From: an uncultured Roseobacter sp.
Lineage (GTDB): Bacteria; Pseudomonadota; Alphaproteobacteria; Rhodobacterales; Rhodobacteraceae
Direction of reading: 5' to 3'
Assembly: GCF_947499265.1 (NCBI RefSeq)
Contig: NZ_CANMNK010000003.1
Coordinates: 248,001 to 312,000, forward strand
DNA: 64,000 nucleotides
Shown here: positions 8,107 through 17,189 of the stretch, in pieces
How the letters are laid out: the number at the start of each line of letters is the position of its first letter
Numbering within the stretch: the first letter of the stretch is position 1
Position numbers and translations under genes: made by a program
Notes under the pieces: generated by a model
Told to the model about the DNA's origin: nothing
What the model saw: the letters and a program-made list of their open reading frames with translations, nothing else
Database searches by the model: none

Positions 8107-9759
8107 TTAATCCTGTTTGATCGCCAGGCACGCTTGCCATGGCCCCAGGTGCAGTTTGAAATCAGGGGACGGGGTCGCCCCGCCCAATTCGTGCCCGACG
8201 GTCATCCAATCGCCCGGCGGCATGCCGTGCAGCGATGGCGTATCCGACAGGTTGAAGGCGCAAAAGAGTGTCTGGCCTTCATGTTCGCGCGTGAATTGCA
8301 GCACATCGCCATAGGCAAAGACGCCACCGTGGTCCCCCTTGACCAGCGCCGGGTGTTCCTTGCGAAAGGCGATGGCGCGGCGATAGTGGTGCAGGATCGC
8401 GCCGGGCTCTTCTTCCTGCGCCGTCACGCAGCGGTTGAGATGATCGTGGCTGACCGGCAACCACGGGAACCCATCGGAAAAACCGCCGTTCTGGTTGGAA
8501 TGCTCCCAGACCATCGGGGTGCGGCAGCCATCGCGGCCTTTGAACTCGGGCCAGAATTGCTTGCCATAGGGGTCCTGTAGATCCTCAAAGGCGACATCTG
8601 CCTCCGGCAGGCCAAGCTCTTCGCCCTGATAGAGGCACACCGATCCGCGCAGGCACATGATCAAGGTTGCAAACATGCGCTGTGCGGCGGGCGGCAGATC
8701 CCAGCGCGAGGCATGGCGCTCCACGTCGTGGTTGGAGAATGCCCAGCACGGCCAGCCATTGCGCGCCACACGGCCCAATTCATCGAACACCGTCGCAACG
8801 CGGGTCGCGTCCAGTTTGGTCTTGGCCAGGAACTCGAAGGCATAACACATATGCACCATTTCCGGCCCGCTGGTGTATTCGCCCAGCAATTCCAGCCCCC
8901 GCTGAGCGTCGCCCACCTCGCCCACACAAGCGGCTGCCGGGTATTCATCCAGCAACGCGCGGAATCGCTTCAGGAACGCCAGGTTCTCCGGCTGGTTCTT
9001 GGAGTAGATGTGTTCCTGATGATTATAGGGGTTCACCGAAGGTGCGATGTTGGCGTTGCGCCGTTCAGGCGGCAGCGCGGGATTGTCGCGCAACTCCTTA
9101 TCCGCGTAGTAGAAGTTGATCGTATCGAGCCGGAAGCCATCCACGCCCCGGTCCAGCCAGAAGCGCGTGGTGGCGAGGATCGCGTTCTGTACATCGTCAT
9201 TGTGGAAATTCAGATCGGGCTGCTCCACAAGGAAGTTGTGCAGGTAGTATTGCTCCCGCCCCGGGTCCCACTGCCAGGCCGGACCGCCAAAGATCGACAG
9301 CCAGTTGTTGGGCGGCGTGCCATCGGGCTTGGGGTCGGCCCAGACATACCAGTCTGACTTGGAATTGGTGCGGTTCAACTGGCTTTCCTGGAACCAGGGG
9401 TGCTGATCCGACGTATGGCTCAGCACCAGGTCGATCATCACCTTCAGCCCGTGCTGATGCGCGGCTTCTACCACCACGTCAAAATCCGCCAGCGTGCCGA
9501 ACATCGGATCGACGTCGCAATAATCACTCACATCATAGCCGAAATCCTTCATCGGCGAGGTGAAGAACGGCGAAATCCAAATGGCATCCACGCCCAGCGA
9601 GGCGATATAGCTCATCCGCTGCGAGATGCCGATCAAATCGCCGATCCCATCGCCGTTGCTGTCCTGAAAGCTGCGCGGGTAGATCTGGTAGATCACCGCG
9701 CCACGCCACCAATCCTTGTCAATGACGGGAAGGTGGAGATGGTGTTCCATCTTTGTCAT
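8107..9759 (-). CDS. aglA: GH13 alpha-glucosidase AglA
   Basis: Cytoplasmic exo-alpha-glucosidase of 550 residues that would cleave imported sucrose, maltose, trehalose or related alpha-glucosides to glucose. The GH13 regions are intact: the N-terminal YQIYPRSFQDSNGDGIGD, nucleophile D212 in GVDGFRLDTINFY, acid/base E281 in CVGEVGD, and D345 in FSNHDVERH. No signal peptide is visible, matching a role after uptake. It sits between the permease and ATPase genes, 14 bp after aglG. The start at 9759 has only a weak ribosome site; an ATG three codons later is possible. Confidence 0.93.
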   Translation of the reverse strand: MTKMEHHLHLPVIDKDWWRGAVIYQIYPRSFQDSNGDGIGDLIGISQRMSYIASLGVDAIWISPFFTSPMKDFGYDVSDYCDVDPMFGTLADFDVVVEAAHQHGLKVMIDLVLSHTSDQHPWFQESQLNRTNSKSDWYVWADPKPDGTPPNNWLSIFGGPAWQWDPGREQYYLHNFLVEQPDLNFHNDDVQNAILATTRFWLDRGVDGFRLDTINFYYADKELRDNPALPPERRNANIAPSVNPYNHQEHIYSKNQPENLAFLKRFRALLDEYPAAACVGEVGDAQRGLELLGEYTSGPEMVHMCYAFEFLAKTKLDATRVATVFDELGRVARNGWPCWAFSNHDVERHASRWDLPPAAQRMFATLIMCLRGSVCLYQGEELGLPEADVAFEDLQDPYGKQFWPEFKGRDGCRTPMVWEHSNQNGGFSDGFPWLPVSHDHLNRCVTAQEEEPGAILHHYRRAIAFRKEHPALVKGDHGGVFAYGDVLQFTREHEGQTLFCAFNLSDTPSLHGMPPGDWMTVGHELGGATPSPDFKLHLGPWQACLAIKQD

Positions 9760-9773
9760 TCTTGTTTGACTTT

Positions 9774-10898
9774 CTATTTCACGGAGCCGGCCAGCAGACC
9801 GCGCACCAGATAACGTTGCATTGTAAAGAAGACGATGAGCGGTACCGCGATGGAGATGAAGGCCGCCGAGGCCAGAATGCCCCAGTCCCCGCCGCGCGAG
9901 CCCAGCAGGTCATCGGCGATTTTCACGGTCATGACCCAGCTCTCCGAATTCGATGGTAGGAAGACCTTGGCCACCAGCAGATCGTTCCAGGTCCAGAGGA
10001 ATTGGAAGATCGCAAATGACGCCAGTGCGGGAAAGCTCAGCGGCAGCACGATCTTGGTGAAGACCTGGAAATCCGTGGCCCCGTCGACCTTGGCGCTTTC
10101 GATGATGTCGCGCGGCAGGCCGACCATGTAGTTGCGTAAGAGATAGATCGCCAGCGGCAGCCCGAAGCCGGTATGCGCCATCCATATTCCTAAAAAGCTC
10201 TGCCCGATGCCGATCTTGTTGTGGAATTGCAAAAGCGGCACCAACGCCAATTGTAAGGGCACGACCAGCAAGCCGACCACCACGGCGATCAGAACCCCCC
10301 TGCCCGCAAAATCCATCCAGGCCAGCGCATAGGCCGCAAAGGCTGCGATCAGAATGGGGATGATTGTCGCCGGGATGGTCACCGTCAGCGTATTGATGAA
10401 GGCGATGTCCATATTGTTGGAAAACAGGATGTTCTGATAGTTCGACAGCGAGAAATCCGGCGGCGTCGCGGTTGAATAATAGACGCTCGGGTCGCGTTTG
10501 ATTTCGTTGGGGGAGAAATAGGTGAAATCACCGTTTTCCTGCACCGTCAGCGACCGGTCCCGCGTCAGCTCTGCCGTTTCCCCCGCCGCTGCAATCGTGG
10601 GGTTGGAGCGCGCGCCACCAAAGCGGATGATCTCCGTGTCTGCATCACCAAAGATGTTGCCTTCGATGACAAAGCCCCCATCGGCGGGCCGGGCCTCTTC
10701 GGCGGGAATTTTGGCCTGAAAGTTCTGCTCCACCGCGAAGGGCGACAGCCACCAGCCCGAGGCCGATATCTGATCCCGGTCGCGGAAGGAGGAGACGAGC
10801 AAGCCAACCGTGGGAATGAGCCAGATGACCACCAGAAAGATGACCGACAGATTGACGGCCCAGCTGAGCGAAGATTTAGTCCCTGCGATATTGTCCAT
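9774..10898 (-). CDS. aglG: Alpha-glucoside ABC transporter permease AglG
   Basis: Inner-membrane permease (374 residues) of the CUT1 family. It has a transmembrane segment near residues 15-35, then an unusually large periplasmic insertion of about 110 residues (about 45-160) before the five-helix core; this insertion is characteristic of AglG-type permeases. The EAA loop is seen as DIIESAKVDGATDFQVFTKIVLPLS. The start overlaps the aglF stop at 10898. Works with AglF and AglK. Confidence 0.93.
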   Translation of the reverse strand: MDNIAGTKSSLSWAVNLSVIFLVVIWLIPTVGLLVSSFRDRDQISASGWWLSPFAVEQNFQAKIPAEEARPADGGFVIEGNIFGDADTEIIRFGGARSNPTIAAAGETAELTRDRSLTVQENGDFTYFSPNEIKRDPSVYYSTATPPDFSLSNYQNILFSNNMDIAFINTLTVTIPATIIPILIAAFAAYALAWMDFAGRGVLIAVVVGLLVVPLQLALVPLLQFHNKIGIGQSFLGIWMAHTGFGLPLAIYLLRNYMVGLPRDIIESAKVDGATDFQVFTKIVLPLSFPALASFAIFQFLWTWNDLLVAKVFLPSNSESWVMTVKIADDLLGSRGGDWGILASAAFISIAVPLIVFFTMQRYLVRGLLAGSVK

Positions 10899-11878
10899 TA
10901 TCTCATCTCCGCTCTGGCTTGCCGGATGTTCCAGATCATCACCGGCAGCACGATGATCATGATGACAAAGGCCACCGCCGTGGCGCGCCCATCATCGCGG
11001 AACATGTAGGACATCATGTAACTGGGCAGGATTTCAGTGCCGAAATTGCCCCCCGTCATGGTGTAGACGATGTCGAAAACCTTGAGCACGAGGATCGTGA
11101 TCGTGGTCCAGACCACCACAATGGTGCCCATGATCTGCGGCACCTTGATCTTGAAAAAGACCTGAAACGGGTTGGCGCCGTCGATGATCGCGGCCTCGAT
11201 GGTTTCCTCCGGAATACCGCGTAGGGCGGCGGAGAGGATCACCATGGCAAAGCCGGTCTGGATCCAGACCAGAATGAACATCAGAAAGAAGTTGTTCCAG
11301 AAGCGCACCTGCAACACGTCGAGCGGCTCCGACGCGCCGAAAAAGTCGCGGATCGCGTTGATCAACCCGATATCGGCGTTGTTAGCATAGACAAATTTCC
11401 AGATCAGAGAGGCACCTACAAAGGAGATCGCCATCGGCATGAAGATCAGCGACTTAGCGATGTTGCCCCATTTGAGCCGGTCGGTCAGCTGTGCCACCAG
11501 CAGGCCAAAGAAAGTGGCCGACGCAGGCACCACCAGCACCCAGAGAAAATTGTTGAAGAGCGCCGTTTGAAATCCGGCGTCCGAGAACATGACGGAATAG
11601 TTGCCAAACCCGATGAATTCATCGCCCGACCGGTTATAGAGTGAGCGCCAGAAAGAACCCACGACCGGGTAGACCAGATAGAGCCCAAGCGCGCCCATGG
11701 CCGGAAACAGGAACAGCCAGGGGCGTACCAGATTGGCCCGATTGATGTTCTGACCGGGATTATCCGCGCGCGGCGGAAAGATCACTTTGTCGAGGATGAG
11801 GTTGGACAGAAAGAAGTATCCGACGCATCCGCCGACCCCGATAACAACTGTCACGATCCCCTGTAGCAGCGGTGACAT
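10898..11878 (-). CDS. aglF: Alpha-glucoside ABC transporter permease AglF
   Basis: Second inner-membrane permease, about 326 residues, with six or more membrane segments and the EAA motif EETIEAAIIDGANPFQVFFKIKVPQI. The start chosen is the ATG at 11878, preceded by GGGAGGGA at good spacing; the frame is open five codons further upstream. It follows aglE after a gap of about 80 bp that holds a strong stem-loop, as often seen between a highly expressed binding-protein gene and its permease gene. Confidence 0.93.
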   Translation of the reverse strand: MSPLLQGIVTVVIGVGGCVGYFFLSNLILDKVIFPPRADNPGQNINRANLVRPWLFLFPAMGALGLYLVYPVVGSFWRSLYNRSGDEFIGFGNYSVMFSDAGFQTALFNNFLWVLVVPASATFFGLLVAQLTDRLKWGNIAKSLIFMPMAISFVGASLIWKFVYANNADIGLINAIRDFFGASEPLDVLQVRFWNNFFLMFILVWIQTGFAMVILSAALRGIPEETIEAAIIDGANPFQVFFKIKVPQIMGTIVVVWTTITILVLKVFDIVYTMTGGNFGTEILPSYMMSYMFRDDGRATAVAFVIMIIVLPVMIWNIRQARAEMR

Positions 11879-11912
11879 TGCAGTCCCTCCCAAAGCGCGA
11901 AATCAATTTATG

Positions 11913-11958
11913 CTGGTCCGGCAACCCACCGCTGCCGAACCACAATTTGCCGGACCAG
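11913..11958 (-). other. Stem-loop between aglE and aglF
   Basis: Perfect 12-bp inverted repeat: CTGGTCCGGCAA at 11913-11924 and its complement TTGCCGGACCAG at 11947-11958, with a 22-nt loop. It begins immediately after the aglE stop codon and ends about 35 bp before the aglF start. There is no U-tract, so it is more likely an mRNA-stabilising or partial-termination structure that raises AglE over the permeases than a full terminator. This is inferred from analogy to malE-malF type intergenic structures. Confidence 0.75.
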
Positions 11959-13314
11959 TTACTGAATGGTGTCCCAGCGGTCCTGAATGCCCTTGGCCAC
12001 GTCTTCGGCGCTTGCCCCGGTGGTGTAATCCACCATACCGGTCCAGAAAGCCCCCGCGCCGATCTCACCCGGCATCAGATCTGACGCGTCAAACCGGAAG
12101 GTCGTCGCATTCAGCAGAATATCACCCTGCGCTTTGAGACTTTCTTCGGCATAGGTTTCCGTATTCACGCCAGAATGCGGCGTCAGGAACCCGCCCTGCG
12201 CCATCCACAATTCATGCGCAATCGGCGTCTTCAGGAATTCGACAAAAGCGTTGGTTGCGTCCGATGGGTTGGTGATCGCAAAAAGCGTGCCCGCCCCCAG
12301 CACCGGTTTGCCAAGGTCTTTGCTCTCATAGGCCGGGAAATAGAAGAAATCCACGTCATCGCCCACGGTGGTGCCTTCGGGGAAAAACGCCGGGATGAAA
12401 GAGGCCTGGCGGTGCATGTAGCACTTTGGCGGGATCGAGAAGAGGCCCGCCGGGCTGTCGCGGAAATCCGTGTTGGCCACGGCAGAGGCGCCACCATCCA
12501 CATAGTCATCGTTGCGGGCAAAGGCCCCGAATTCCTCGATGGCTTCGATCACCTTGGGGTCGTCAAACTTCATCTCATTGGCGACCCAGGCGTCGTAATC
12601 CGCAGGCGATTGCGTGCGCAGCATCATTTCCTCGACCCAGTCGGTGGCGGGCCAGCCGGTCGCGGCCCCGGATCCCAGACCGATGCACCAGGGTGTACCG
12701 CCCTCTTCCACGATGACATCGGTCAGTTCTTTCAGCTCTTCCATGGTCTCGGGAATGTCATAGCCGGCCTCGTCAAAGGCCTCGGGAGAATACCAGACCA
12801 GCGATTTCACATCGACGCGGTAGAAAATGCCGTACATCTGGTCCGCACCATCCGCATCCGTATAGGTGCCCAGATCAACCCAGGACTGACCGGCGGCATA
12901 GTTGTTTTTCACCCAATCGGAGGTCCCCTCCGGCAGCGGTGTCAGCAAACCCTGGCTGGCCATGTCGGCGGCAAGACCCGGCTGCGGGAAAACGGCCAGG
13001 TTGGGGGCAGAGCCGGAGCGCGCGGAAATCACGATGTCCTGCTCAAAGCTGTCGGAGCCGGAATAGTTGACCGTCGCACCGGTCGCACTGGTGAAGTAGG
13101 AAAACGCCTTGTCCACCTTTTCCTTTTCATTGCCGGTCCAGGGCCCGGTGATCTCCACCGTCTGACCGGATAGATCATACTTATCCGCAAATTCCGTATA
13201 GCTGTCCCAGCTGAAGTCGCCCTCGCCCACGGCAAAGGGCTGGTGCCCATCTGCCTGGACAGTACCAGCCGACAATGCCAGCGCCGCAGCGCCCGCGTAA
13301 AAACGTGCCTTCAT
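11959..13314 (-). CDS. aglE: Alpha-glucoside ABC transporter substrate-binding protein AglE
   Basis: Periplasmic extracellular solute-binding protein family 1 member, 451 residues, with a Sec signal peptide (MKARFYAGAAALALSAGTVQADG, cleavage after VQA). The family-1 start is seen as TVEITGPWTGNEKEKVDKAFSYF, and the W/G-rich C-terminal half includes SDWVKNNYAAG and GSGAATGWPATDWVEEM. First gene of the aglEFGAK operon, divergent from a LacI regulator; two palindromes in the 253-bp gap upstream suggest sugar-inducible control. The S. meliloti counterpart takes sucrose, maltose and trehalose; the exact specificity here is inferred. Confidence 0.93.
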   Translation of the reverse strand: MKARFYAGAAALALSAGTVQADGHQPFAVGEGDFSWDSYTEFADKYDLSGQTVEITGPWTGNEKEKVDKAFSYFTSATGATVNYSGSDSFEQDIVISARSGSAPNLAVFPQPGLAADMASQGLLTPLPEGTSDWVKNNYAAGQSWVDLGTYTDADGADQMYGIFYRVDVKSLVWYSPEAFDEAGYDIPETMEELKELTDVIVEEGGTPWCIGLGSGAATGWPATDWVEEMMLRTQSPADYDAWVANEMKFDDPKVIEAIEEFGAFARNDDYVDGGASAVANTDFRDSPAGLFSIPPKCYMHRQASFIPAFFPEGTTVGDDVDFFYFPAYESKDLGKPVLGAGTLFAITNPSDATNAFVEFLKTPIAHELWMAQGGFLTPHSGVNTETYAEESLKAQGDILLNATTFRFDASDLMPGEIGAGAFWTGMVDYTTGASAEDVAKGIQDRWDTIQ

Positions 13315-13362
13315 GATTTCCTCCCGTTGCGGTGCCTATTTTGACACCAGAATGCCCATTAT

Positions 13363-13396
13363 TTTTGCGCAAAAGAATCACCCCAAAGCGCTTTGG
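13363..13396. promoter_or_regulatory. Two CpG-centred palindromes in the agl/LacI divergent promoter
   Basis: TTTTGCGCAAAA (13363-13374) and CCAAAGCGCTTTGG (13383-13396) are perfect palindromes with a central CG, the hallmark of LacI/GalR-family operators. Their centres are 21 bp apart, two helical turns. They lie 49-82 bp upstream of aglE and about 170 bp upstream of the lacI-type gene. Binding by the adjacent regulator is inferred. Confidence 0.72.
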
Positions 13397-13567
13397 ATTG
13401 CCAAAACGTGGCTTACGGTTGTAATTCTGTCAACTCGTGGTTGGGTTTCACGCAGGTTTTCAAAGCAATAGTTTGCGACCTGTGCGAAATACCGGTTTCG
13501 GCTTTGACGCAGGCGGTGGCGGTGCCTAGGCTGGCAAGGCTGTTACCATCAAAAACGACCGGACTTT

Positions 13568-14602
13568 ATGAACTTACGTGAGCTTTCCGAACGGCTTAAC
13601 CTGTCGCAGACAACCGTAAGCCGCGCGCTGAACGGATATCCAGAGGTCAATGAGGCGACGCGCAAACGTGTCGCGGATGCCGCCGCTCTGTACAATTACC
13701 GGCCGAACATCCGCGCCCAGACACTGGCCACGGGCCGGTCCATGTCCATCGGGCACATCATCCCCTTCTCCAAGCAGAACGAGATGGTGAACATCGTTTT
13801 TGCCGATTTCATCGCCGGTGCGGGCGAGGTTTATTCCCGCCATGGCTACAACATGACCCTCTCCGTTGTGCGAGACGAAGACGAGATGAGCGCCTATCGC
13901 GGCGTCGCCGAAAAGGGTGCTGTGGACGGTATTATCGTGCATTCCCCCACCCGCAATGATCCGCGGATCGCCTTTCTGGCGGAACTGGACATCCCCTTTC
14001 TGGTGCATGGTCGCGCATCGGAAGTCACAACGCCCTATTCCTGGATGGATGTGAACAACACCCGCGCCCTTGAGCAGGGTACGCAATATTTGCTGGAGCT
14101 GGGCCACCGTCGCATCGCATTGATCAACGGGCAGGAAAAGATGGATTTTGCACAGCGCCGTCGCGATGGCTATGTCTCTGCCCTGCAATCTTGGGGGATT
14201 GCTGCAGATGAAACCATCATGCGGTCGGGCGAGATGAGCGAGCCCTTCGGGCATGCCTCGACGCTGGAACTGCTCGACGGTCCGGCACCGCCCACGGCGA
14301 TCGTGACCTCCTCCATCGTGCTTGCCTTGGGCATTCGCCGCGCCATCGAAGAGCGCGGTTTGCGCATGGGCCGGGATGTGTCGATCCTGTGCTTTGACGA
14401 CGAAATCTCATATCTTCCCAATGGGTTGGATGCCCCCGTCTTTACCGCCATGCGATCCTCGGTGCGGGCGGCGGGGCGCCGATGTGCAGAGATGTTGATC
14501 GAACAGATCACCACCCCGGCACATGACATCAGAACGGAACTTTGGGACGCGGAGCTTGTCATCGGTGGCTCCACCGCGCCCGGCCCGGCAAAGGACACGT
14601 GA
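13568..14602 (+). CDS. aglR: LacI-family transcriptional regulator (AglR-like)
   Basis: 344 residues. Helix-turn-helix at the very N-terminus (MNLRELSERLNLSQTTVSRALNG) with the LacI hinge helix region (RPNIRAQTLATGRS), followed by a periplasmic-binding-protein-like effector domain (about 60-340; HRRIALINGQ, PTAIVTSSIVLALG). It is divergent from aglE and immediately upstream of a beta-glucosidase gene with which it overlaps (TGATG), so it probably controls both units. Effector unknown; an alpha- or beta-glucoside is likely. Confidence 0.9.
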   Translation: MNLRELSERLNLSQTTVSRALNGYPEVNEATRKRVADAAALYNYRPNIRAQTLATGRSMSIGHIIPFSKQNEMVNIVFADFIAGAGEVYSRHGYNMTLSVVRDEDEMSAYRGVAEKGAVDGIIVHSPTRNDPRIAFLAELDIPFLVHGRASEVTTPYSWMDVNNTRALEQGTQYLLELGHRRIALINGQEKMDFAQRRRDGYVSALQSWGIAADETIMRSGEMSEPFGHASTLELLDGPAPPTAIVTSSIVLALGIRRAIEERGLRMGRDVSILCFDDEISYLPNGLDAPVFTAMRSSVRAAGRRCAEMLIEQITTPAHDIRTELWDAELVIGGSTAPGPAKDT

Positions 14603-15915
14603 TGGACTTTCGCAGATCAGATTTCCCCGAGGGCTTCCAGTTTGCCGCAGCAACCTCCAGCTATCAGATCGAAGGGCACAGTTTCGGCGGTGCTGGCAAA
14701 ACCCATTGGGATACCTTTGCCGCCACCCCCGGCAATGTGGTGCGGGCCGAAAACGGCGATATCGCCTGTGACCACTATCACCGGATGGACGAAGACCTCG
14801 ACCTGATGCAGGCGCTAGGGCTGGACGCCTACCGGTTTTCGACCAGCTGGGCGCGGGTGATGCCCGAGGGACGCGGCGCGCCCAATCCGGAAGGCCTCGA
14901 TTTCTATGACCGGTTGGTCGATGGGTTGCTGGCGCGGGGGCTCAACCCGATGGCCACGCTTTACCATTGGGAACTGCCGGTGCCATTGGCCGACCTGGGG
15001 GGATGGCGCAATCCCGACATTTCCCATTGGTTTGCCGATTTCGCCACGGTCATCATGGGACGGATCGGGGATCGCGTGTTCAGCGCAGCCCCCATCAACG
15101 AACCCTGGTGTGTCGGCTGGCTGTCGCATTTCATGGGCCATCATGCGCCCGGTCTGCGCGACATTCGCGCCACCGCACACGCGATGCACCACGTGCTGAC
15201 CGGTCATGGCCGCGCCATTCAGGCGATGCGCGCTCTGGGCGTGAAAAACCTCGGCGCTGTGTGCAACTTTGAGTACGCGCACCCGGTGGATGACACGCCG
15301 GAAGCTGCAAAGGCCGCGCAGCTTTACGATGGCTATTACAACCGCTTCTTTCTGGGTGGGCTCTTCAAAGGCGCCTATCCTGCGGATGTGATGGAAGGCC
15401 TGGCCCCCCATATGCCGAAAGGCTGGCAGGATGATTTTGACCTCATCGGTCAGCCGCTCGACTGGTGCGGTTTGAACTACTACACCTGCAAACGCATCGC
15501 GCCAGTGGATGGCCCTTGGCCCGCGCATGAAGAGGTCAACGGCCCGCTGCCGAAGACCCAGATGGGCTGGGAGATTTATCCCGAGGGGCTGCACCACTTC
15601 CTGACATGGGTGCATGAGACCTACACCAAGGGGCTGCCGCTCTATGTTACGGAAAACGGGATGGCAAATGCGGACCAGATCGATGTGCCGGATCAGGCGC
15701 GGATTGACTACCTGAACGCGCATATCAAGGCCGCACGGCGAGCCATGGCGGAAGGCGTACCGCTGGCGGGCTACACGTTCTGGTCGCTGATGGACAATTA
15801 CGAATGGGCGCTGGGGTATGAAAAACGCTTTGGCTTGATCCACGTGGATTTCGAGACGTTGGCGCGCAGGCCGAAAGCCTCCTATCACGCGCTGGCCAAA
15901 GCGCTCAGGGCTTGA
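14602..15915 (+). CDS. GH1 beta-glucosidase
   Basis: 437 residues, typical GH1 length. The start is the ATG at 14602 overlapping the lacI stop (TGATG); the frame extends 20 codons further inside the regulator gene. N-terminal GH1 signature FAAATSSYQIEG, acid/base E167 in INEPW (the normally preceding T is I), nucleophile E351 in VTENG, and the C-terminal WSLMDNYEWALGYEKRFGL block. No signal peptide, so it hydrolyses imported beta-glucosides in the cytoplasm. Its pairing with an alpha-glucoside importer suggests the system also takes beta-linked glucosides. Confidence 0.93.
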   Translation: MDFRRSDFPEGFQFAAATSSYQIEGHSFGGAGKTHWDTFAATPGNVVRAENGDIACDHYHRMDEDLDLMQALGLDAYRFSTSWARVMPEGRGAPNPEGLDFYDRLVDGLLARGLNPMATLYHWELPVPLADLGGWRNPDISHWFADFATVIMGRIGDRVFSAAPINEPWCVGWLSHFMGHHAPGLRDIRATAHAMHHVLTGHGRAIQAMRALGVKNLGAVCNFEYAHPVDDTPEAAKAAQLYDGYYNRFFLGGLFKGAYPADVMEGLAPHMPKGWQDDFDLIGQPLDWCGLNYYTCKRIAPVDGPWPAHEEVNGPLPKTQMGWEIYPEGLHHFLTWVHETYTKGLPLYVTENGMANADQIDVPDQARIDYLNAHIKAARRAMAEGVPLAGYTFWSLMDNYEWALGYEKRFGLIHVDFETLARRPKASYHALAKALRA

Positions 15916-17183
15916 ACCAGGCGGGCACGCCAAAGGGGGGCTGATCCACGCTCGTCCCGGTGAGGCTGCCCAGAAAAGCAACGATCTGCGCGATTTCGGC
16001 CGCCTCCAGCGCTGGACCGCCGGGCGGGACAAACCGTGCCTGACGCGCCATTTCCCGCCTGTCGGATCGGATGATGAAATCGGTGCCCGCGAGCCAGGCA
16101 ACCTCCGGCAGCTGCGCGTCCCTCGGGCGCCATGCCGCGCGCGCCGCAGCCGGATCAAGGTGGTGCCGTACCATCGCCTCCAGCGTCGGATAGGCCCCGT
16201 TGTGACCATAAGGAGCTGTAAGTGCCACATTGCGCAGCATCGGCGTGCGGAAGGCATAGGCGTCCTCCAACCGATTGCTCTCGGACATCCGGCCGACATC
16301 ACGCGCATAGGGATCAAAGAGACGCGTGCGCCCGGGACCAAAGGCAGGCAACCCAAGCGCGTGGAATTTCTGATCTGTCATCAACGGTCCGGCATGACAG
16401 CTGTCACATGCGGCCTTGCCATAGAAAAGTTCCATGCCCTTTTGCTGCTCATCCGTCAGGGCAGATGTGTCTCCGGCAAGATAGCGATCAAAGGGGCTGT
16501 CGATGCTGGTCCACTCCACGGCCATGAACGCCGCCAGCGTATTGGCAACCTCCACAATCGTGACCTCTTCCGCGGTCTTGATGTGGTCGAAAGCCTGAAC
16601 AAACTGCGGCCCGTAACGCGCATCTGTGCGGACGCGTTTCGCAAGGATCGGCCAGGCATTGTCGATCCGATCATGCACTGCGCCGATGACCTCATTCTCG
16701 CCGGGATTTCCCGCCATCTCGAACTGCGCCACCAACGGAAAGAGCGCCTGTGCCGCCAAAAGCGAATTCAACCCTTTGGGCAGCCATTCCTCCGCCGGGG
16801 AATTGAAGCCGTTGCCAAAAAGATCCGACGTGCTCAGCCGCCCATCATGAAACATAACGTGCACGTCGCGCGCCGAGGTTCCACAGGCCCGGCGCGTTGC
16901 GTGGAATGCGCTTGGCGATGCGCGAGAGGCCTGCGCCCGGCGTCCGGTCCGGCCCCAGCCCCTGCCCGCCTTCGCCGATGCCGAGCGACAGCCCGTCACC
17001 CGTGCCAAAATCCGGGTGATGACAATGCGCGCATGAGATATTCCGGTTGCCGGACAGGATGGTATCGTAGAACAAGGAGTGGCCCAAAGCCGCCTGATCC
17101 CGGTCGAATTGCAGAAAATCGGCAGCGGTCAGGGCGGGTGGCAAATCCCCTGCCCCGGCGGCAGTGGCCAAACAGGAGAACAC
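15905..17183 (-). pseudogene. Frameshifted diheme cytochrome c peroxidase / MauG-like protein
   Basis: Two halves of one protein lie in different frames. The upstream half (to about 16868) gives ATAAGAGDLPPALTAADFL, heme site 1 (ISCAHCHHPDFGTGDG) and RNAPGLWNLGAR, then runs out of frame to a stop near 16845. The rest continues in another frame as DVHVMFHDGRLSTSDLFG, heme site 2 (ACDSCHAG), and GHNGAYPTLEAM, to a stop at 15905. The break is in a CGCGCG tract at 16867-16872 and is repaired by adding two bases or removing one. The family has an uninterrupted N-L-G-A-R-D-x-x-V-M-F-H-D-G run here. The 5' end is also odd: no ATG or good ribosome site; the best start is a GTG at 17183, giving a shortened signal peptide. 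Either a genuine pseudogene or a sequence error. Confidence 0.8.
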
Positions 17184-17189
17184 GACACC

